A stretch of 64,000 nucleotides of DNA from Chiayiivirga flava (GCF_014202825.1 NZ_JACHHP010000001.1:620001-684000), one strand, 5' to 3'; positions 17,157 to 29,161 are shown, numbered from the stretch's first letter. Notes: generated by a model not told the origin, from the letters alone. Made by a program: numbers and translations.

Positions 17157-17990
17157 TTGAAACAACAGGACGATCGACCGACGTCGGTGCTGAGCATCGC
17201 CGGCTCGGACAGCGGCGGCGGCGCCGGCATCCAGGCCGACCTCAAGACCTTCGCCGCCCACGGCGTGCACGGACTGACCGCCATCGCCGCGCTCACCGCG
17301 CAGAACACCCGGGGCGTGCGGGCGATCCATGCGCCGCCGACGGCCTTCCTCGCCGATCAGCTCGATGCGCTCTTCGAGGACTTTTCGATCGGCGCGACCA
17401 AGATCGGCATGCTGGCGACGGCGGACATCATCGAATGCACGGCCGCGGCACTGGATCGCCATGCCGCAGGCAACATCGTGCTCGATCCGGTGATGGTCGC
17501 CAGCACCGGCGCCACGCTGCTGGCGCCGGACGCGCTTGCGGCGTTGCGCGAGCAGCTGGTGCCGCGCGCCGCGGTGCTGACGCCGAACCTGCCGGAGGCG
17601 CAGCTGCTGCTCGGTCGCAGCATCGCCGATCTCGATGCGATGCGGGTGGCGGCGGTCGATCTGCACGCGATGGGCGCCGCGAGCGTGTTGCTCAAGGGCG
17701 GGCATGGCGACGGCGAGACCGTGGTCGACCTGTGGTTCGACGGCATCGAACGGGTGGAGTTTGCGCATCCGCGCCTGCCGGTCGAAGGCCACGGCACCGG
17801 ATGCACGCTGTCGTCGGCCATTGCGGCGCAGCTCGCGCTGGGCAGGACCGCGCGCGACGCCTGCCGCCTGGCCTGCGACTACGTGCACGGTGCGCTGCGC
17901 CACGCGACGCGGCCCGGAACCGGCCCGGTGTCGGTGCTCGCGCACGAATGGAACCGGCAACGCACCGCGGACGGCGACGCCACCCGCTGA
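17157..17990 (+). CDS. thiD: hydroxymethylpyrimidine/phosphomethylpyrimidine kinase
   Basis: ThiD phosphorylates HMP twice to give HMP pyrophosphate for thiamine synthesis. The 277-residue ribokinase-fold protein has [20 protein letters not shown] at the N-terminus, [42 protein letters not shown] and the anion-hole segment [15 protein letters not shown]. The start is a TTG at 17157 with AGGA seven bases upstream; a GTG at 17112 is a longer alternative. It stands alone, divergent from the outer-membrane gene and convergent with icd. No thiamine riboswitch was recognised upstream. Confidence 0.93.
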   Translation: MKQQDDRPTSVLSIAGSDSGGGAGIQADLKTFAAHGVHGLTAIAALTAQNTRGVRAIHAPPTAFLADQLDALFEDFSIGATKIGMLATADIIECTAAALDRHAAGNIVLDPVMVASTGATLLAPDALAALREQLVPRAAVLTPNLPEAQLLLGRSIADLDAMRVAAVDLHAMGAASVLLKGGHGDGETVVDLWFDGIERVEFAHPRLPVEGHGTGCTLSSAIAAQLALGRTARDACRLACDYVHGALRHATRPGTGPVSVLAHEWNRQRTADGDATR

Positions 17991-17994
17991 CATC

Positions 17995-18033
17995 GACGGC
18001 CGCACTCCGGGCACCGGGCCCGGCTCGGCCGTC
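17995..18033. terminator. hairpin between convergent thiD and icd
   Basis: GACGGCCG (17995-18002) pairs with CGGCCGTC (18026-18033) across a GC-rich loop that can itself fold. There is no T tract. It fills the 41-base convergent gap and overlaps the icd stop codon. Confidence 0.35.
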
Positions 18034-19042
18034 AGCCGTTCACGCGCGCCGCGATCGCCGCCGCGAAGCCCTGCGTGGTGCCGTTGCCGCCGAGGTCGGG
18101 GGTGGTGCCGTCGCGCGCTTCCATCGTCGCGACGATGGCGCGGCGCAGCCGGCGCGCGTCGTCCTCGCGACCCATGTGCGAAAGCATCTGCCCGGCGCCG
18201 AGCAGCAGCGCGGTGGGGTTGGCGATGCCGCGCCCGGCAATGTCCGGCGCCGACCCGTGCACCGCCTCGAAGATCGCCACTTCCGCGCCGATGTTGGCGC
18301 CCGGCGCCAGGCCCAGCCCGCCGACGAGCCCGGCGCACAGGTCCGAGATGATGTCGCCGAACAGGTTGGTGGTGACGATCACGTCGAACTGCTCCGGCCG
18401 CATCACCAGCTGCATGCAGCAGTTGTCGACGATCATCTCGTTGAAGCCGATCTCCGGATAACGCGACGCGACCTCGCGCGCCACGCGCAGGAACAGCCCG
18501 GACGTGGTCTTGAGGATGTTCGCCTTGTGCACCACGGTGACCTTCTTGCGCCCGGCCGCCTTCGCCGCCTCGAACGCGTAGCGCACGATGCGCTCGGACC
18601 CCTTGCGCGTGATCTTCTGCGTGAGCGTGGCGGTTTCGCCGTCGGCCGAGAGGTGCTGGCCTTCGCCGATGTAGGCGCCTTCGGTGTTCTCGCGCACGGT
18701 CAGGATGTCGATGTCCTGGTAGCGCGACTTGGTGTTCGGGAACGAGATCGCCGGGCGCACGTTGGCGTACAGGTCGAAGTGGCGACGCAGGCTCACGTTG
18801 ATCGAGCTGAAGCCTTCGCCGATCGGCGTGCTGAGCGGGCTTTTCAGCGCGATCCGGTGCTTGGCGATGCTCGCGAGCGTGGCGGCGGGCAGCAGTTCGC
18901 CCTGCGCTTCGTAGGCTGCGAGGCCGGCTTCGACGAATTCGTAGGAAATGCCCAGCTGCATGGCATCGAGCACGTGCAGCGTGGCGTCCATGATCTCGGG
19001 GCCGATGCCGTCTCCGCGGATCACTGCGATGGTCTGTGTCAT
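18032..19042 (-). CDS. icd: NAD-type isocitrate dehydrogenase (decarboxylating, homodimer family)
   Basis: A 336-residue beta-decarboxylating dehydrogenase of the TCA cycle. Seen: [13 protein letters not shown] at the N-terminus, the substrate-specificity segment [16 protein letters not shown] (isocitrate enzymes have Ser and Asn here, not the isopropylmalate pattern), [59 protein letters not shown], and [12 protein letters not shown]. The short length and the segment after IAG...NPTALLL point to the NAD-dependent group. A homoisocitrate or tartrate dehydrogenase role is less likely. The ATG is at 19042; it stands alone, convergent with thiD. Confidence 0.85.
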   Translation of the reverse strand: MTQTIAVIRGDGIGPEIMDATLHVLDAMQLGISYEFVEAGLAAYEAQGELLPAATLASIAKHRIALKSPLSTPIGEGFSSINVSLRRHFDLYANVRPAISFPNTKSRYQDIDILTVRENTEGAYIGEGQHLSADGETATLTQKITRKGSERIVRYAFEAAKAAGRKKVTVVHKANILKTTSGLFLRVAREVASRYPEIGFNEMIVDNCCMQLVMRPEQFDVIVTTNLFGDIISDLCAGLVGGLGLAPGANIGAEVAIFEAVHGSAPDIAGRGIANPTALLLGAGQMLSHMGREDDARRLRRAIVATMEARDGTTPDLGGNGTTQGFAAAIAARVNG

Positions 19043-19121
19043 GGAATGGGGTCTCGGCGTGCGGGCGCGACGCGAACGGCCGCGGGGAAACCATGCATTA
19101 TCGATCAAGCGCGGCTTGCGG

Positions 19122-19127
19122 TACAGT
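19122..19127 (+). promoter_or_regulatory. candidate -10 for the 19134 gene, leaderless spacing
   Basis: TACAGT ends six bases before the ATG at 19134, the same arrangement as before queG, nnr and hutF. No clear -35. Confidence 0.35.
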
Positions 19128-19133
19128 TGCTGC

Positions 19134-20240
19134 ATGAATGTTCGCCGCTCGCTCGCCACCCTGCTGTTTGCCGCCGTCGCCGGCGCGTCGCTCGTGCGCG
19201 CGAACGAAGCACCGCAGATCCGCATCGAGCCGGCCCAGCCCACCGTCGGCAAGGCGCTGCGCGTGGACGTGGACGCGGCCTGGAGCGACACCTGCCCGCC
19301 GCGCTTCGAGTCGGCTGCCATCGACGGCTTCGACATCACGGTGCGCGCGGTGCGCGATGCCGGTCCGTGTACCGGCGACGCCACGCCCTACCGCGTGTCG
19401 GCCGGCGTGACCGAGGCGCAGGCCCTGCGTCCGACGCGCGAAGGCGTCTACCGCGTGCGCTACGAGGTGCGCAACGGTGCGCGGGGCGAGCCGGAACTGC
19501 ACGGGTTTCGCCTGCTGCAGGTCGGCGACGGCGAAGACGCGGGATTCGTGCCGGAAACCGGATTCTGGTGGCCGGAGCTTGGCGGCGAATTCGGCCGCGC
19601 CGGGCCGGGCATCGGCGTGCAGATCGAGGTGCAGTCGGGCACGGTGAGCGTCAGCGCACTGGGTTACGGCCCGGACAACCGCGCCGGCTGGTTCTTCGGC
19701 GTGGGCGCGCTCGACGGACGCACGGCGCACCTGGACATGAGCCTGCTCGACGGCGGCGCCGGCCCCTTCGAGGCGTACTCGCCGCCGAAAACGATGCAGG
19801 CCGTCGGCCACGCGGAGCTGGAAGTGATTTCGCCCAGCCGCGCCGTGTTGTGGTTCGTGCGGGCGCAGGGCGCGGGCCGTGCGGTGCGCGTGGAGCCGAT
19901 GTCGATCGTGCGTTTCAGCTTTGCGCAGGAACCGGGCGAGGCGCTGATCGGGCGCTGGCTGATCGTGCCCGAAAGCGACGACGGCACCGCACCGCGCCGC
20001 ATCGCGTTCACCCGCATCGAACGCCGGGCCGGCGAACTGGCGCTGCGCGACGCCTCGGGCGAACACGCCCTGCTGTGCGAAAGCCCCGCGTCACTGCCCA
20101 ACTCGCCGCCGGGACTGTGCCGGCTGGAATCGGCATCCTCATCGGAAGCCTCGGTGGAGTTCACCGACGTCGGTCTGCAGCAGATGCGCGGCTGGGACGG
20201 CGCAGGGCGACGGATGCTGGCGTTCCGCATCGAGCCGTGA
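19134..20240 (+). CDS. exported protein of unknown function
   Basis: A 368-residue protein with a signal peptide (residues 1-23, ending LVRAN) and no lipobox. The mature part begins with what looks like an immunoglobulin-like or invasin-type strand pattern (IRIEPAQPTVGKALRVDVDA), contains one cysteine pair in each half, and has no repeats or catalytic motif I can name. No outer-membrane terminal Phe. It is probably periplasmic or secreted. It is divergent from icd by about 90 bases, followed by a palindrome pair. The start is supported by the signal peptide and the -10 spacing. Confidence 0.75.
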   Translation: MNVRRSLATLLFAAVAGASLVRANEAPQIRIEPAQPTVGKALRVDVDAAWSDTCPPRFESAAIDGFDITVRAVRDAGPCTGDATPYRVSAGVTEAQALRPTREGVYRVRYEVRNGARGEPELHGFRLLQVGDGEDAGFVPETGFWWPELGGEFGRAGPGIGVQIEVQSGTVSVSALGYGPDNRAGWFFGVGALDGRTAHLDMSLLDGGAGPFEAYSPPKTMQAVGHAELEVISPSRAVLWFVRAQGAGRAVRVEPMSIVRFSFAQEPGEALIGRWLIVPESDDGTAPRRIAFTRIERRAGELALRDASGEHALLCESPASLPNSPPGLCRLESASSSEASVEFTDVGLQQMRGWDGAGRRMLAFRIEP

Positions 20241-20333
20241 TGGATTCGGGCGCGGAGCGGATTGGACGGCGTCGCGCCTGAAGCCTGGCTACTGCCACAG
20301 CCATCCACATCGCAGCCGACCGCTGCAATCACC

Positions 20334-20480
20334 TCCCCTCTCCCGCGCAGCGGGGGAGGGTGCCGGCAGGCGGGAGGGGGCGCTCCACTTGCTGCGAAAC
20401 TCCATCCCGACGGCTGCATCCACGCCAACAGCACCCCCTCCTGCCTGCCGGCATCCTCCCCCGCTGCGCGGGAGAGGAGA
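20334..20480. repeat. inverted pair of family-A palindromes
   Basis: Copies at 20334-20382 and 20433-20480 face outward-in around about 50 bases, with the hairpin CCCGCGCAGCGGG and the arms TGCCGGCAGGCGGGAGGGGG. The 20241-20637 gap holds this pair and no recognisable gene. Confidence 0.85.
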
Positions 20481-20637
20481 ATTTCGCTGAAGCTTGCCGT
20501 TGGAGGTGAGCGCCTCCGAGCTGCCAAGCCAAGCTCGTCGTCGAAGGTCAGCATCTCCGACCTGACGAACCGACCTCCCCCTCAGGGCACCCGCTCCCGA
20601 ATCGGCAAAGACATCCCGCGCAGCCCGCGCCGCGCCC

Positions 20638-21030
20638 TCAGCCGTGCGTATGCGGCGGCGCGTCGACACCGGTGCCGCCTTCGAGCCGGTCGAGGAAGTC
20701 GACCGCGCGCCGCAGGTGCGGAATCACGATGCTGCCGCCCACGACCAGTCCCACGCTGAACGCCTCGAACATCTCGTCGCGCGTGACGCCTGCCGCGCGG
20801 CATTCGGCCACGTGGTAGCTCACGCAGTCGTCGCAGCGCAGCACCAGCGACGCCACCAGGCCGAGCAGCTCCTTGGTCTTCACATCGAGCGCACCGTCGC
20901 GGTAGGTCTGCGTGTCCAGCGCGAAGAAACGGCGCACCACCTGATTGTCGTGCGCCAGGATGCGCTCGTTCATACGCTTGCGGAACGCGGTGAATTCCGC
21001 GACGCGATCGCCCTCCTCCGCGCCGCTCAC
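20638..21030 (-). CDS. carboxymuconolactone decarboxylase / AhpD-like protein
   Basis: A 130-residue all-alpha protein with the AhpD-core motif CDDCVSYH: Cys66, Cys69 and His73, preceded by KTKELLGLVASLVLR and followed by AAGVTRDEMFEAFSVGLVVGG. In AhpD this CxxC-H set is a thiol-disulfide centre that reduces a peroxidase partner; in other members the role is unknown. The GTG start overlaps the glutaredoxin stop by four bases (GTGA), so the two are co-translated. The pairing suggests a thiol-redox function. Confidence 0.85.
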   Translation of the reverse strand: MSGAEEGDRVAEFTAFRKRMNERILAHDNQVVRRFFALDTQTYRDGALDVKTKELLGLVASLVLRCDDCVSYHVAECRAAGVTRDEMFEAFSVGLVVGGSIVIPHLRRAVDFLDRLEGGTGVDAPPHTHG

Positions 21031-21287
21031 GACTGTGCCTCCAGCAGTGGCGCGAACTTGCCGGCGCGATCGAGCGCGACGAGATCGTCGAAGCCGCCTA
21101 CATGCGTGTCGCCGACGAAGATCTGCGGCACCGACGTGCGCCGGGCGCGATCGAGCATTTCCCGGCGCCGCTCGAAATCCAGATCCACCCGCACCTCGGT
21201 CCAGCCCACACCGCGCTGCTTGAGAAAGTTCTTCGCCGCCACGCAGTAGGGACAGATCGCGGTGGTGTACATCAGCACCTCGGGCAT
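21027..21287 (-). CDS. grxC: glutaredoxin, GrxC-like
   Basis: An 86-residue dithiol glutaredoxin with the active site CPYC at residues 12-15, the cis-proline segment TSVPQIFVGD and the glutathione-binding GGFDDLVALD. It reduces protein or glutathione mixed disulfides. It forms a two-gene unit with the AhpD-like protein downstream through a four-base overlap. The start is the ATG at 21287. Confidence 0.94.
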   Translation of the reverse strand: MPEVLMYTTAICPYCVAAKNFLKQRGVGWTEVRVDLDFERRREMLDRARRTSVPQIFVGDTHVGGFDDLVALDRAGKFAPLLEAQS

Positions 21288-21442
21288 GGATCGGGCTCCG
21301 GTTTCTTGACCTTGCGAATATGAGCGCCCGCCCGCATTTTTTCCAGCCTGCGCCACGCAACGGCGGTTGCGGTTTACATGCAATTAACGCAGCCTGCGCC
21401 GTCGGGGGCCATTATCGACCGAATCTGCCGGAACCACCCGCC

Positions 21443-23236
21443 ATGACCCGATCCGCCCTGCGAACCGCCCTGCTCGCCGCGTTGTTGTGCGGCGGAACGC
21501 TGCATGCCGACGAGCCGGGCCAGTTGCCCGACATCGGTTCGTCCGCCGGCGAGGTGCTCACTCCGGCGCAGGAGGACCAGTACGGCGCGATGACCCTGCA
21601 CGAGCTGCGCCGCTACAACCTCATCCTCGACGATCCGCTGATCGACGGCTACCTGCAGAACCTCGGCTTCCGCCTCGCCTCGCGCAGCGATCGTCCGCGC
21701 CAGTCGTTCACGTTTTTCATGGTGAACTCGCGCGAGATCAACGCGTTCGCCACGGTGGGCGGATACATCGGCGTCAACGCCGGGCTGTTCCTCACCGCCG
21801 AACGCGAGGACGAGGTGGCGGCAGTGATGTCGCACGAAATCGCGCACGTGACCCAGCGCCACGTGTTGCGTTCGGTCGAGGCGGCGCAGCGCGAATCGAT
21901 CCCGATCCTGCTCGCCACGCTCGGCGCCATGATCGCGGCGCAGCAGGTCGACAGCAACAGCAGCGGCGACGCGACCCAGGCTGCACTCGTCGGTGGCCTG
22001 TCGCTGATGCAGCAACGCCAGATCAACTACACCCGATCGAACGAGAGCGAGGCCGACCGCATCGGGATCCAGACCCTGGCCCGCGCAGGCTACGACCCGA
22101 TCGCGATGGCGGATTTCTTCGCCCGCATGGAACGCGCCTCGCGCGGCAACCAGGGCGGCTACAACGCGCCCGAATACCTGCGTTCGCACCCGGTGAACAC
22201 CACGCGCGTCAGCGAAGCCAAGGACCGCGCGCGCAACATCCTCGGCTGCGGCGTGGTGCGTGTCGGCGCACCGAGCGCCGACACCGGCGATGCGGACTCC
22301 CTGTCCGCCGACGCGACCTCGACGTCGGCCGAGGTCCAATGCACGGCGCTCGCACCGGCGTCGGTGCCGCGCCCGAACGTGCCGGCCAATCCGCTGCTGT
22401 CGGCGGAGATCCTGGCCGCTCTGCAGGCCGACGCCGCGCCCGGCGGTGGAAGCGACATGTTCCCGTGGGCGCGCGAACGCATGCGCGTGCTCACTGCCGA
22501 CAGCGCCAACGCCGCGATCGGCGAGTACGACCGGCAGCGCCGTGCCAACCCATCGGACTTCAGCGATGCGCAGCGTTATGGCGCCGCACTCGCGCGCAGC
22601 CGCGCCAGCCAGACGCAGGCCGCGCAGGCCGAGCTGCTCGATCTTGCCGCGCGGCACTCGACGCCTGCCGCCGCACTGTGGCTGCAGCTTGCGCTTGCCG
22701 AAAACGAACACCGCGCAGGCCACCGCGCCGCCGCCTTCGCACGTTACGAGACGCTGCTGCAGAACATGCCGCGCAGCCGCGCCGTCGCCCTCAGCTATGC
22801 CCACAGCCTGTCGGAGGACGGCAGCGTCGCGTCCGCGCGCAAGGCCCAGGAACTGCTGCGCCCGCTCCTGCCCGAGAGCGGCAACGACCCGACCTTCCAG
22901 CGCGCGTTCGCCCGCGCCAGCGAAGTGGCCGGCGACCTGGTCCGCGCCGGCGAAGCCCATGCCGAAGCCGCCTACCTCTCCGGCCGCGCCGAGGACGCGC
23001 TCAACCAGCTCGGCGCGCTGAAGAAGCGCGACGATCTCGACTACTACCAGCGCGCCCGGATCGACGCCCGCATCGCCTCGCTGACGCCGCTGGTGCTGGA
23101 ACTGCGCAAGCAGGGGCTGCGGCCCGGCGACGCCGGCGCGCGGCTGGGCTTCGACGATGCGGATCGGACCCGGTCGGAACCGGCGGAAGACACGCCGCGC
23201 CGGCTGCGTTTCAGCGTCGGCGGCAGCAACCGCTGA
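21443..23236 (+). CDS. bepA: periplasmic M48 metalloprotease/chaperone BepA with TPR domain
   Basis: BepA (YfgC) is a periplasmic quality-control protease that helps mature LptD and degrades stalled outer-membrane proteins. The 597-residue product has a signal peptide (ending TLHADE), the zinc motif HEIAH at residues 131-135 with the third ligand in NESEADRIG, the family segment YIGVNAGLF, and a C-terminal part (about 350-590) of TPR-like helices. It is longer than E. coli BepA (487 residues), with extra sequence between the catalytic and TPR parts. The ATG at 21443 is chosen by the signal peptide. Confidence 0.9.
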   Translation: MTRSALRTALLAALLCGGTLHADEPGQLPDIGSSAGEVLTPAQEDQYGAMTLHELRRYNLILDDPLIDGYLQNLGFRLASRSDRPRQSFTFFMVNSREINAFATVGGYIGVNAGLFLTAEREDEVAAVMSHEIAHVTQRHVLRSVEAAQRESIPILLATLGAMIAAQQVDSNSSGDATQAALVGGLSLMQQRQINYTRSNESEADRIGIQTLARAGYDPIAMADFFARMERASRGNQGGYNAPEYLRSHPVNTTRVSEAKDRARNILGCGVVRVGAPSADTGDADSLSADATSTSAEVQCTALAPASVPRPNVPANPLLSAEILAALQADAAPGGGSDMFPWARERMRVLTADSANAAIGEYDRQRRANPSDFSDAQRYGAALARSRASQTQAAQAELLDLAARHSTPAAALWLQLALAENEHRAGHRAAAFARYETLLQNMPRSRAVALSYAHSLSEDGSVASARKAQELLRPLLPESGNDPTFQRAFARASEVAGDLVRAGEAHAEAAYLSGRAEDALNQLGALKKRDDLDYYQRARIDARIASLTPLVLELRKQGLRPGDAGARLGFDDADRTRSEPAEDTPRRLRFSVGGSNR

Positions 23237-23271
23237 CGCTGCGGCACACGGGCCGCGACCGCGGTAACCTG

Positions 23272-23289
23272 ACGGTCACAAAACTGTCG
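23272..23289 (+). promoter_or_regulatory. candidate Pho box upstream of phoB
   Basis: CGGTCACAAAACTGTCGT matches the 18-base PhoB consensus (two CTGTCA-like repeats 11 bases apart) at about 13 positions: GGTCA then AAA then CTGTC. It lies 38 bases before the phoB GTG, the position expected for autoregulation of phoBR under phosphate limitation. Confidence 0.65.
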
Positions 23290-23327
23290 TCTACTGGTGT
23301 CCGACATCCGTAGCTGAAGGCCGTCGC

Positions 23328-24017
23328 GTGCAGAAGCGCATCCTGATCGTCGAAGACGAACCCGCCATCCGCGACATGGTCGCCTTTGCCCTGCGCAAGG
23401 CCGACTACGATCCTGCCCACGCCGGCGACGCGCGCGAAGCGAGCCTGTCGATCGCCGAACGCGTGCCCGACCTGATCCTGCTCGACTGGATGCTGCCCGG
23501 CACCAGCGGCCTGGAAATGGCGCGCCGCCTGCGCAAGGACGATCTCACCCGCAGCGTGCCGATCATCATGCTGACCGCGCGCGGCGAGGAAAACGACCGC
23601 GTCAACGGCCTGGAAGCCGGCGTCGACGATTACGTGGTCAAGCCTTTTTCCGCGCGCGAACTGCTGGCCCGCATCAAGGCCGTGATCCGGCGCTCGGGCA
23701 GCGCCGACGAGGACGGCAGCGTGAGCCTCGGCGGCCTGCGCATCGACGGCGCCGCGCACCGCGTCTTCGCCGGCGATACGCCGGTGCCGATCGGCCCCAC
23801 GGAGTACCGGCTGCTGCATTTCTTCATGACCCATGCCGAACGCGTCTACAGCCGCGCGCAGCTGCTCGACAATGTCTGGGGCGGCAACGTGTACGTCGAG
23901 GAACGCACCGTCGACGTGCACATCCGCCGGCTGCGCAAGACGCTCGAACCGTGGAATCTCGACACGCTCGTGCAGACCGTGCGCGGCTCGGGCTATCGCT
24001 TCTCGGTCAGCGTCTGA
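23328..24017 (+). CDS. phoB: phosphate regulon response regulator PhoB
   Basis: A 229-residue OmpR-family regulator. The receiver domain (1-120) has ILIVEDEPAI, the phospho-acceptor in LILLDWMLPG, the conserved threonine in IIMLTARG and the lysine in YVVKPFSAREL. The winged helix (about 130-229) ends with EERTVDVHIRRLRKTLEP and VRGSGYRFS. With the histidine kinase next to it and a Pho box upstream, PhoB is well supported over a general OmpR call. The start is GTG at 23328. It should activate phosphate-starvation genes, possibly including its own operon. Confidence 0.94.
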   Translation: MQKRILIVEDEPAIRDMVAFALRKADYDPAHAGDAREASLSIAERVPDLILLDWMLPGTSGLEMARRLRKDDLTRSVPIIMLTARGEENDRVNGLEAGVDDYVVKPFSARELLARIKAVIRRSGSADEDGSVSLGGLRIDGAAHRVFAGDTPVPIGPTEYRLLHFFMTHAERVYSRAQLLDNVWGGNVYVEERTVDVHIRRLRKTLEPWNLDTLVQTVRGSGYRFSVSV

Positions 24018-25339
24018 ACAGTCCGCGCGAATGGCTCGACCTGCTGCCGTGGCGGCTCGGTGCCCTGGTGCTAGTCGCCGCCGGCATCGGCGGGCTGCTC
24101 GGACAGTTCTGGCCCGCGCTCGCGCTGTGTTTCGGCGTCATCGCCGCGTGGCAGTTCTGGCAGCTCTCGCGCCTGCTGCAATTGTTGCGCACACAGCGGC
24201 GCGTGCCGCCGCCGCGCGGCATCGGCCTGTTCGCGCAGCTCACCGAGCAACTGCATCGCCGCCAGCATGAGGCGCGCACGCGCAAGCGCCGCCTCACCAC
24301 GATGCTGCGTGCGTTCCGCCAGGCGGCCGCGTCGCTGCCGGACGCCATCGTCGCGCTCGATGCCGACGACCACCGCATCGAATGGTTCAACGAGGCCGCG
24401 CAGCGCCTGCTCGACCTGCGTTACCCCGGCGACCTCGGCCGCCGCCTGACCCGGCTCGAAACCGTGCCGCGCGTGGCCGAATGGTTGCGCGGCGACGCGC
24501 AGGAGCCGCTGCTCGACCTGCCGTCCCCGTTCCACCCGGGCCACCGCCTCACCCTGCGCCTGCTCGAATACACCCCGCAGCAGAAGCTGCTGGTGGTGCG
24601 CGACGTCAGCAAGCTGATGCACCTGGAACAGGTGCGGCGCGACTTCGTCGCGAACGTCTCGCACGAATTGCGCACCCCGCTCACGGTGGTGCACGGCTAC
24701 CTCGACATGCTCGATCCGGACGACATGCCCGACCTTGCACCGATGCTGCGCGAAATGCGCACGCAGTCGTTGCGCATGACGCAGATCGTCGAGGACCTGC
24801 TGACGATCTCGCGTCTGGAGGCGCAGGAACGGCTGCCGACCGAACGCATCGTCATGCGCGCCCTGCTCGACACGCTGCAGCGCGAGGCCCGCGCGCTCAG
24901 CCACGGCCAGCACGAGATCGAACTGGTCGACACCGCCGGCGTGAATCTCGCCGGCTCCAACAAGGAGCTGCACAGCGCGTTCTCGAACCTCGTCAGCAAT
25001 GCCGTGCGCTACACGCCCGCCGGCGGGCGCGTGCGGCTGCTGTTCGAACGCACCGCTGGCGGCGGCGTGCGTTTCGCGGTCGAAGACACCGGCCACGGCA
25101 TTCCGGCACAGCATATCCCGCGCATCACCGAGCGCTTCTACCGCGTCTCGACCAGCCGCTCGCGCGAGAGCGGCGGCACCGGTCTCGGGCTGTCCATCGT
25201 CAAGCACGTGCTGAACCTGCACGGCGCGCGACTCGCGATCGAAAGCGAAGTGGGCCGCGGCAGCACGTTCGCCTGCGAATTCGGGCCCGAGCGCGTGGTC
25301 GAACGCGGCGCGGCGCTCTCCCAATTCGACGAGGATTGA
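23951..25339 (+). CDS. phoR: phosphate regulon sensor histidine kinase PhoR
   Basis: An inner-membrane kinase for PhoB. It has two N-terminal membrane segments (LGALVLVAAGIGGLLG and FWPALALCFGVIAAW), a PAS domain (about 110-220; SLPDAIVALDADDHRIEWFN), the HisKA box NVSHELRTPLTVVHG, an N box in SNLVSNAVRYTPAGG, and G boxes VEDTGHGIP and GGTGLGLSIV. The start is unclear: the only ATG (23951, 462 residues) lies 67 bases inside phoB, whereas homology suggests a start near REWLDLLPWR, where a CTG at 24014 would overlap the phoB stop as CTGA. Confidence 0.9.
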   Translation: MESRHARADRARLGLSLLGQRLNSPREWLDLLPWRLGALVLVAAGIGGLLGQFWPALALCFGVIAAWQFWQLSRLLQLLRTQRRVPPPRGIGLFAQLTEQLHRRQHEARTRKRRLTTMLRAFRQAAASLPDAIVALDADDHRIEWFNEAAQRLLDLRYPGDLGRRLTRLETVPRVAEWLRGDAQEPLLDLPSPFHPGHRLTLRLLEYTPQQKLLVVRDVSKLMHLEQVRRDFVANVSHELRTPLTVVHGYLDMLDPDDMPDLAPMLREMRTQSLRMTQIVEDLLTISRLEAQERLPTERIVMRALLDTLQREARALSHGQHEIELVDTAGVNLAGSNKELHSAFSNLVSNAVRYTPAGGRVRLLFERTAGGGVRFAVEDTGHGIPAQHIPRITERFYRVSTSRSRESGGTGLGLSIVKHVLNLHGARLAIESEVGRGSTFACEFGPERVVERGAALSQFDED

Positions 25340-25484
25340 TATGCTTGCCGCTTCGCGAGGGCCGCGCGGGCACGTGCACGCGGACCCTCGCCGACGTTCG
25401 ATCCGACCGCCGTCCCTTGCCGGGTGCACGCGAACGACGCGCACGTGTCCGGCCGACGACGGATGCTTCCCTGCCAGGTGACAC

Positions 25485-27544
<2,060 letters not shown>

Positions 27545-27554
<10 letters not shown>

Positions 27555-29080
27555 AGGCCGCCGACATCGACGCCACTGCCTTGCCCGACGGCGAACTGAT
27601 GGCCGCGGTGGACCTCGGCTCCAACAGCTTCCACATGATCGTCGCGCGCAGCGTGCTCGGGCAGCTGCGCATCGTCGATCGCCTGCGCGAAACCGTGCGC
27701 ATGGCCGCCGGACTCACCGCCAACGGCGACATCGAACGCAGCGCGCGCCAGCGCGCGCTCGATTGCCTGGCGCGGTTCGGCGAGCGCCTGCGCCACATTC
27801 CGTCGCAGCGCGTGCGCGCCATCGCCACCAACACGGTGCGCCAATTGCGCAATCCGCAGGCGTTTCTGGTGCCGGCGGAAACCGCGCTCGGGCATCCGAT
27901 CGAGATCGTGTCGGGCCGCGAGGAAGCGCGCCTGATCTACCTCGGGGTGGCGCAGGACATGCCACCGTCGGCGAAGCAGCGACTCGTCATCGACATCGGC
28001 GGCGGCTCCACCGAATTCATCGTCGGCCAGGGCTTCGAGCCGCTGGAGCGCGAGAGCCTGCAGATGGGATGCGTGGCCACCACGCGCCGGTTCTTCGCCG
28101 ACGGCAGGCTCACGCGCAAACGCTGGAAGGAAGGCCTGACGGAAATTTCGGCCGAATTCCAGCAGTTCGCCTCGACGTACCGCGACCTCGGCTGGCAGGA
28201 AGTCATCGGCTCGTCGGGCACGGTGAAAGCCATCGGCGAGATGCTGGGCAATTCGAAGAACACGCGCGGCGCCATCACCGACGCCGGCCTGCTGCGACTG
28301 CGCGACACCCTGCTCGACTTCGACACCCTCGACGACATCGACCTCCCCGGCCTGTCCAACGACCGCCGCCCGGTGATCGCCGGCGGCGTGCTGATCCTCG
28401 AGGCCTGCTTCGCGGAACTGGGCATCAAGCGCATGCTGGTGTGCGAGAGTGCGATGCGCGAAGGCGTGCTGGCCGACATGCTCGGCCGCGCCGCGCAGCG
28501 CGACCCGCGCGATGCATCGATCGCCGCGCTGATGCAGCGTTACGGCGTGGATCGCGAACATGCCGCGCGCATCGAGACCACGGCACTGGCGCTGTTCGAC
28601 CAGTTGGCCGACGCATGGGAGCTCGACGGCGACGATCGGCTGCTGCTGGCCTGGGCCGTACGCGTGCACGAGATCGGCCTTGCCATCGCGCACAGCCAGC
28701 ACCACCAGCACGGCGCCTATGTGCTGGAGCATTCGGACATCTCCGGCTTCTCGCGCCAGGAGCAGCAGCAGCTCGCGGCGCTGGTGCGTTGCCAGCGGCG
28801 CTCGATCCCGGCCGGCGTGCTGAATGCGCTGCCCGAACGCAACATGGCGCCGACGCTGCGTTGCATCGTGCTGCTGCGACTTGCCATCGCGCTGCACCGC
28901 AGCCATGACCGCGCGCCGCTGCCGCCGCTGACCCTGGCCGCGGACCTGCGCGGCGGCCTGCAGCTCACGCTGCCGCGCGCATGGCTCGACGGACACGCGC
29001 TGACCCGCGCCGACCTCGACACCGAACGCGAAGCGCTCGACGCGATGTCGATCAAGCTGCAGGTGCGCGCCAGTGGCTGA
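27545..29080 (+). CDS. ppx: exopolyphosphatase / guanosine pentaphosphate phosphatase
   Basis: A 511-residue ASKHA-fold phosphatase that removes terminal phosphate from polyphosphate and may hydrolyse pppGpp. The first domain has AAVDLGSNSFHMIVA and TNTVRQLRNPQ, with EIVSGREEARLIYLGV and VIDIGGGSTEF; IGSSGTVKAI follows. The C-terminal HD-like part (about 320-500) has WAVRVHEIGLAIAHSQHHQHGAYVLEHSD. The ATG at 27545 lies inside the ppk end (ten-base overlap), so the make and break enzymes for polyphosphate are co-translated. A bidirectional terminator follows. Confidence 0.95.
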
Positions 29081-29110
29081 CGGCAGGCCGCGGATGTCGC
29101 ACAACAAAAA

Positions 29111-29129
29111 GCCCCGCCGAACGCGGGGC
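29111..29129. terminator. bidirectional terminator between ppx and dksA
   Basis: Stem GCCCCGC/GCGGGGC with a five-base loop. The plus side continues CTTCTCTTGT and the minus side continues with TTTTTGTTGT, so it can end both convergent transcripts. Confidence 0.85.
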
Positions 29130-29161
29130 CTTCTCTTGTCCGAAGCGACGACGGAGAACGA

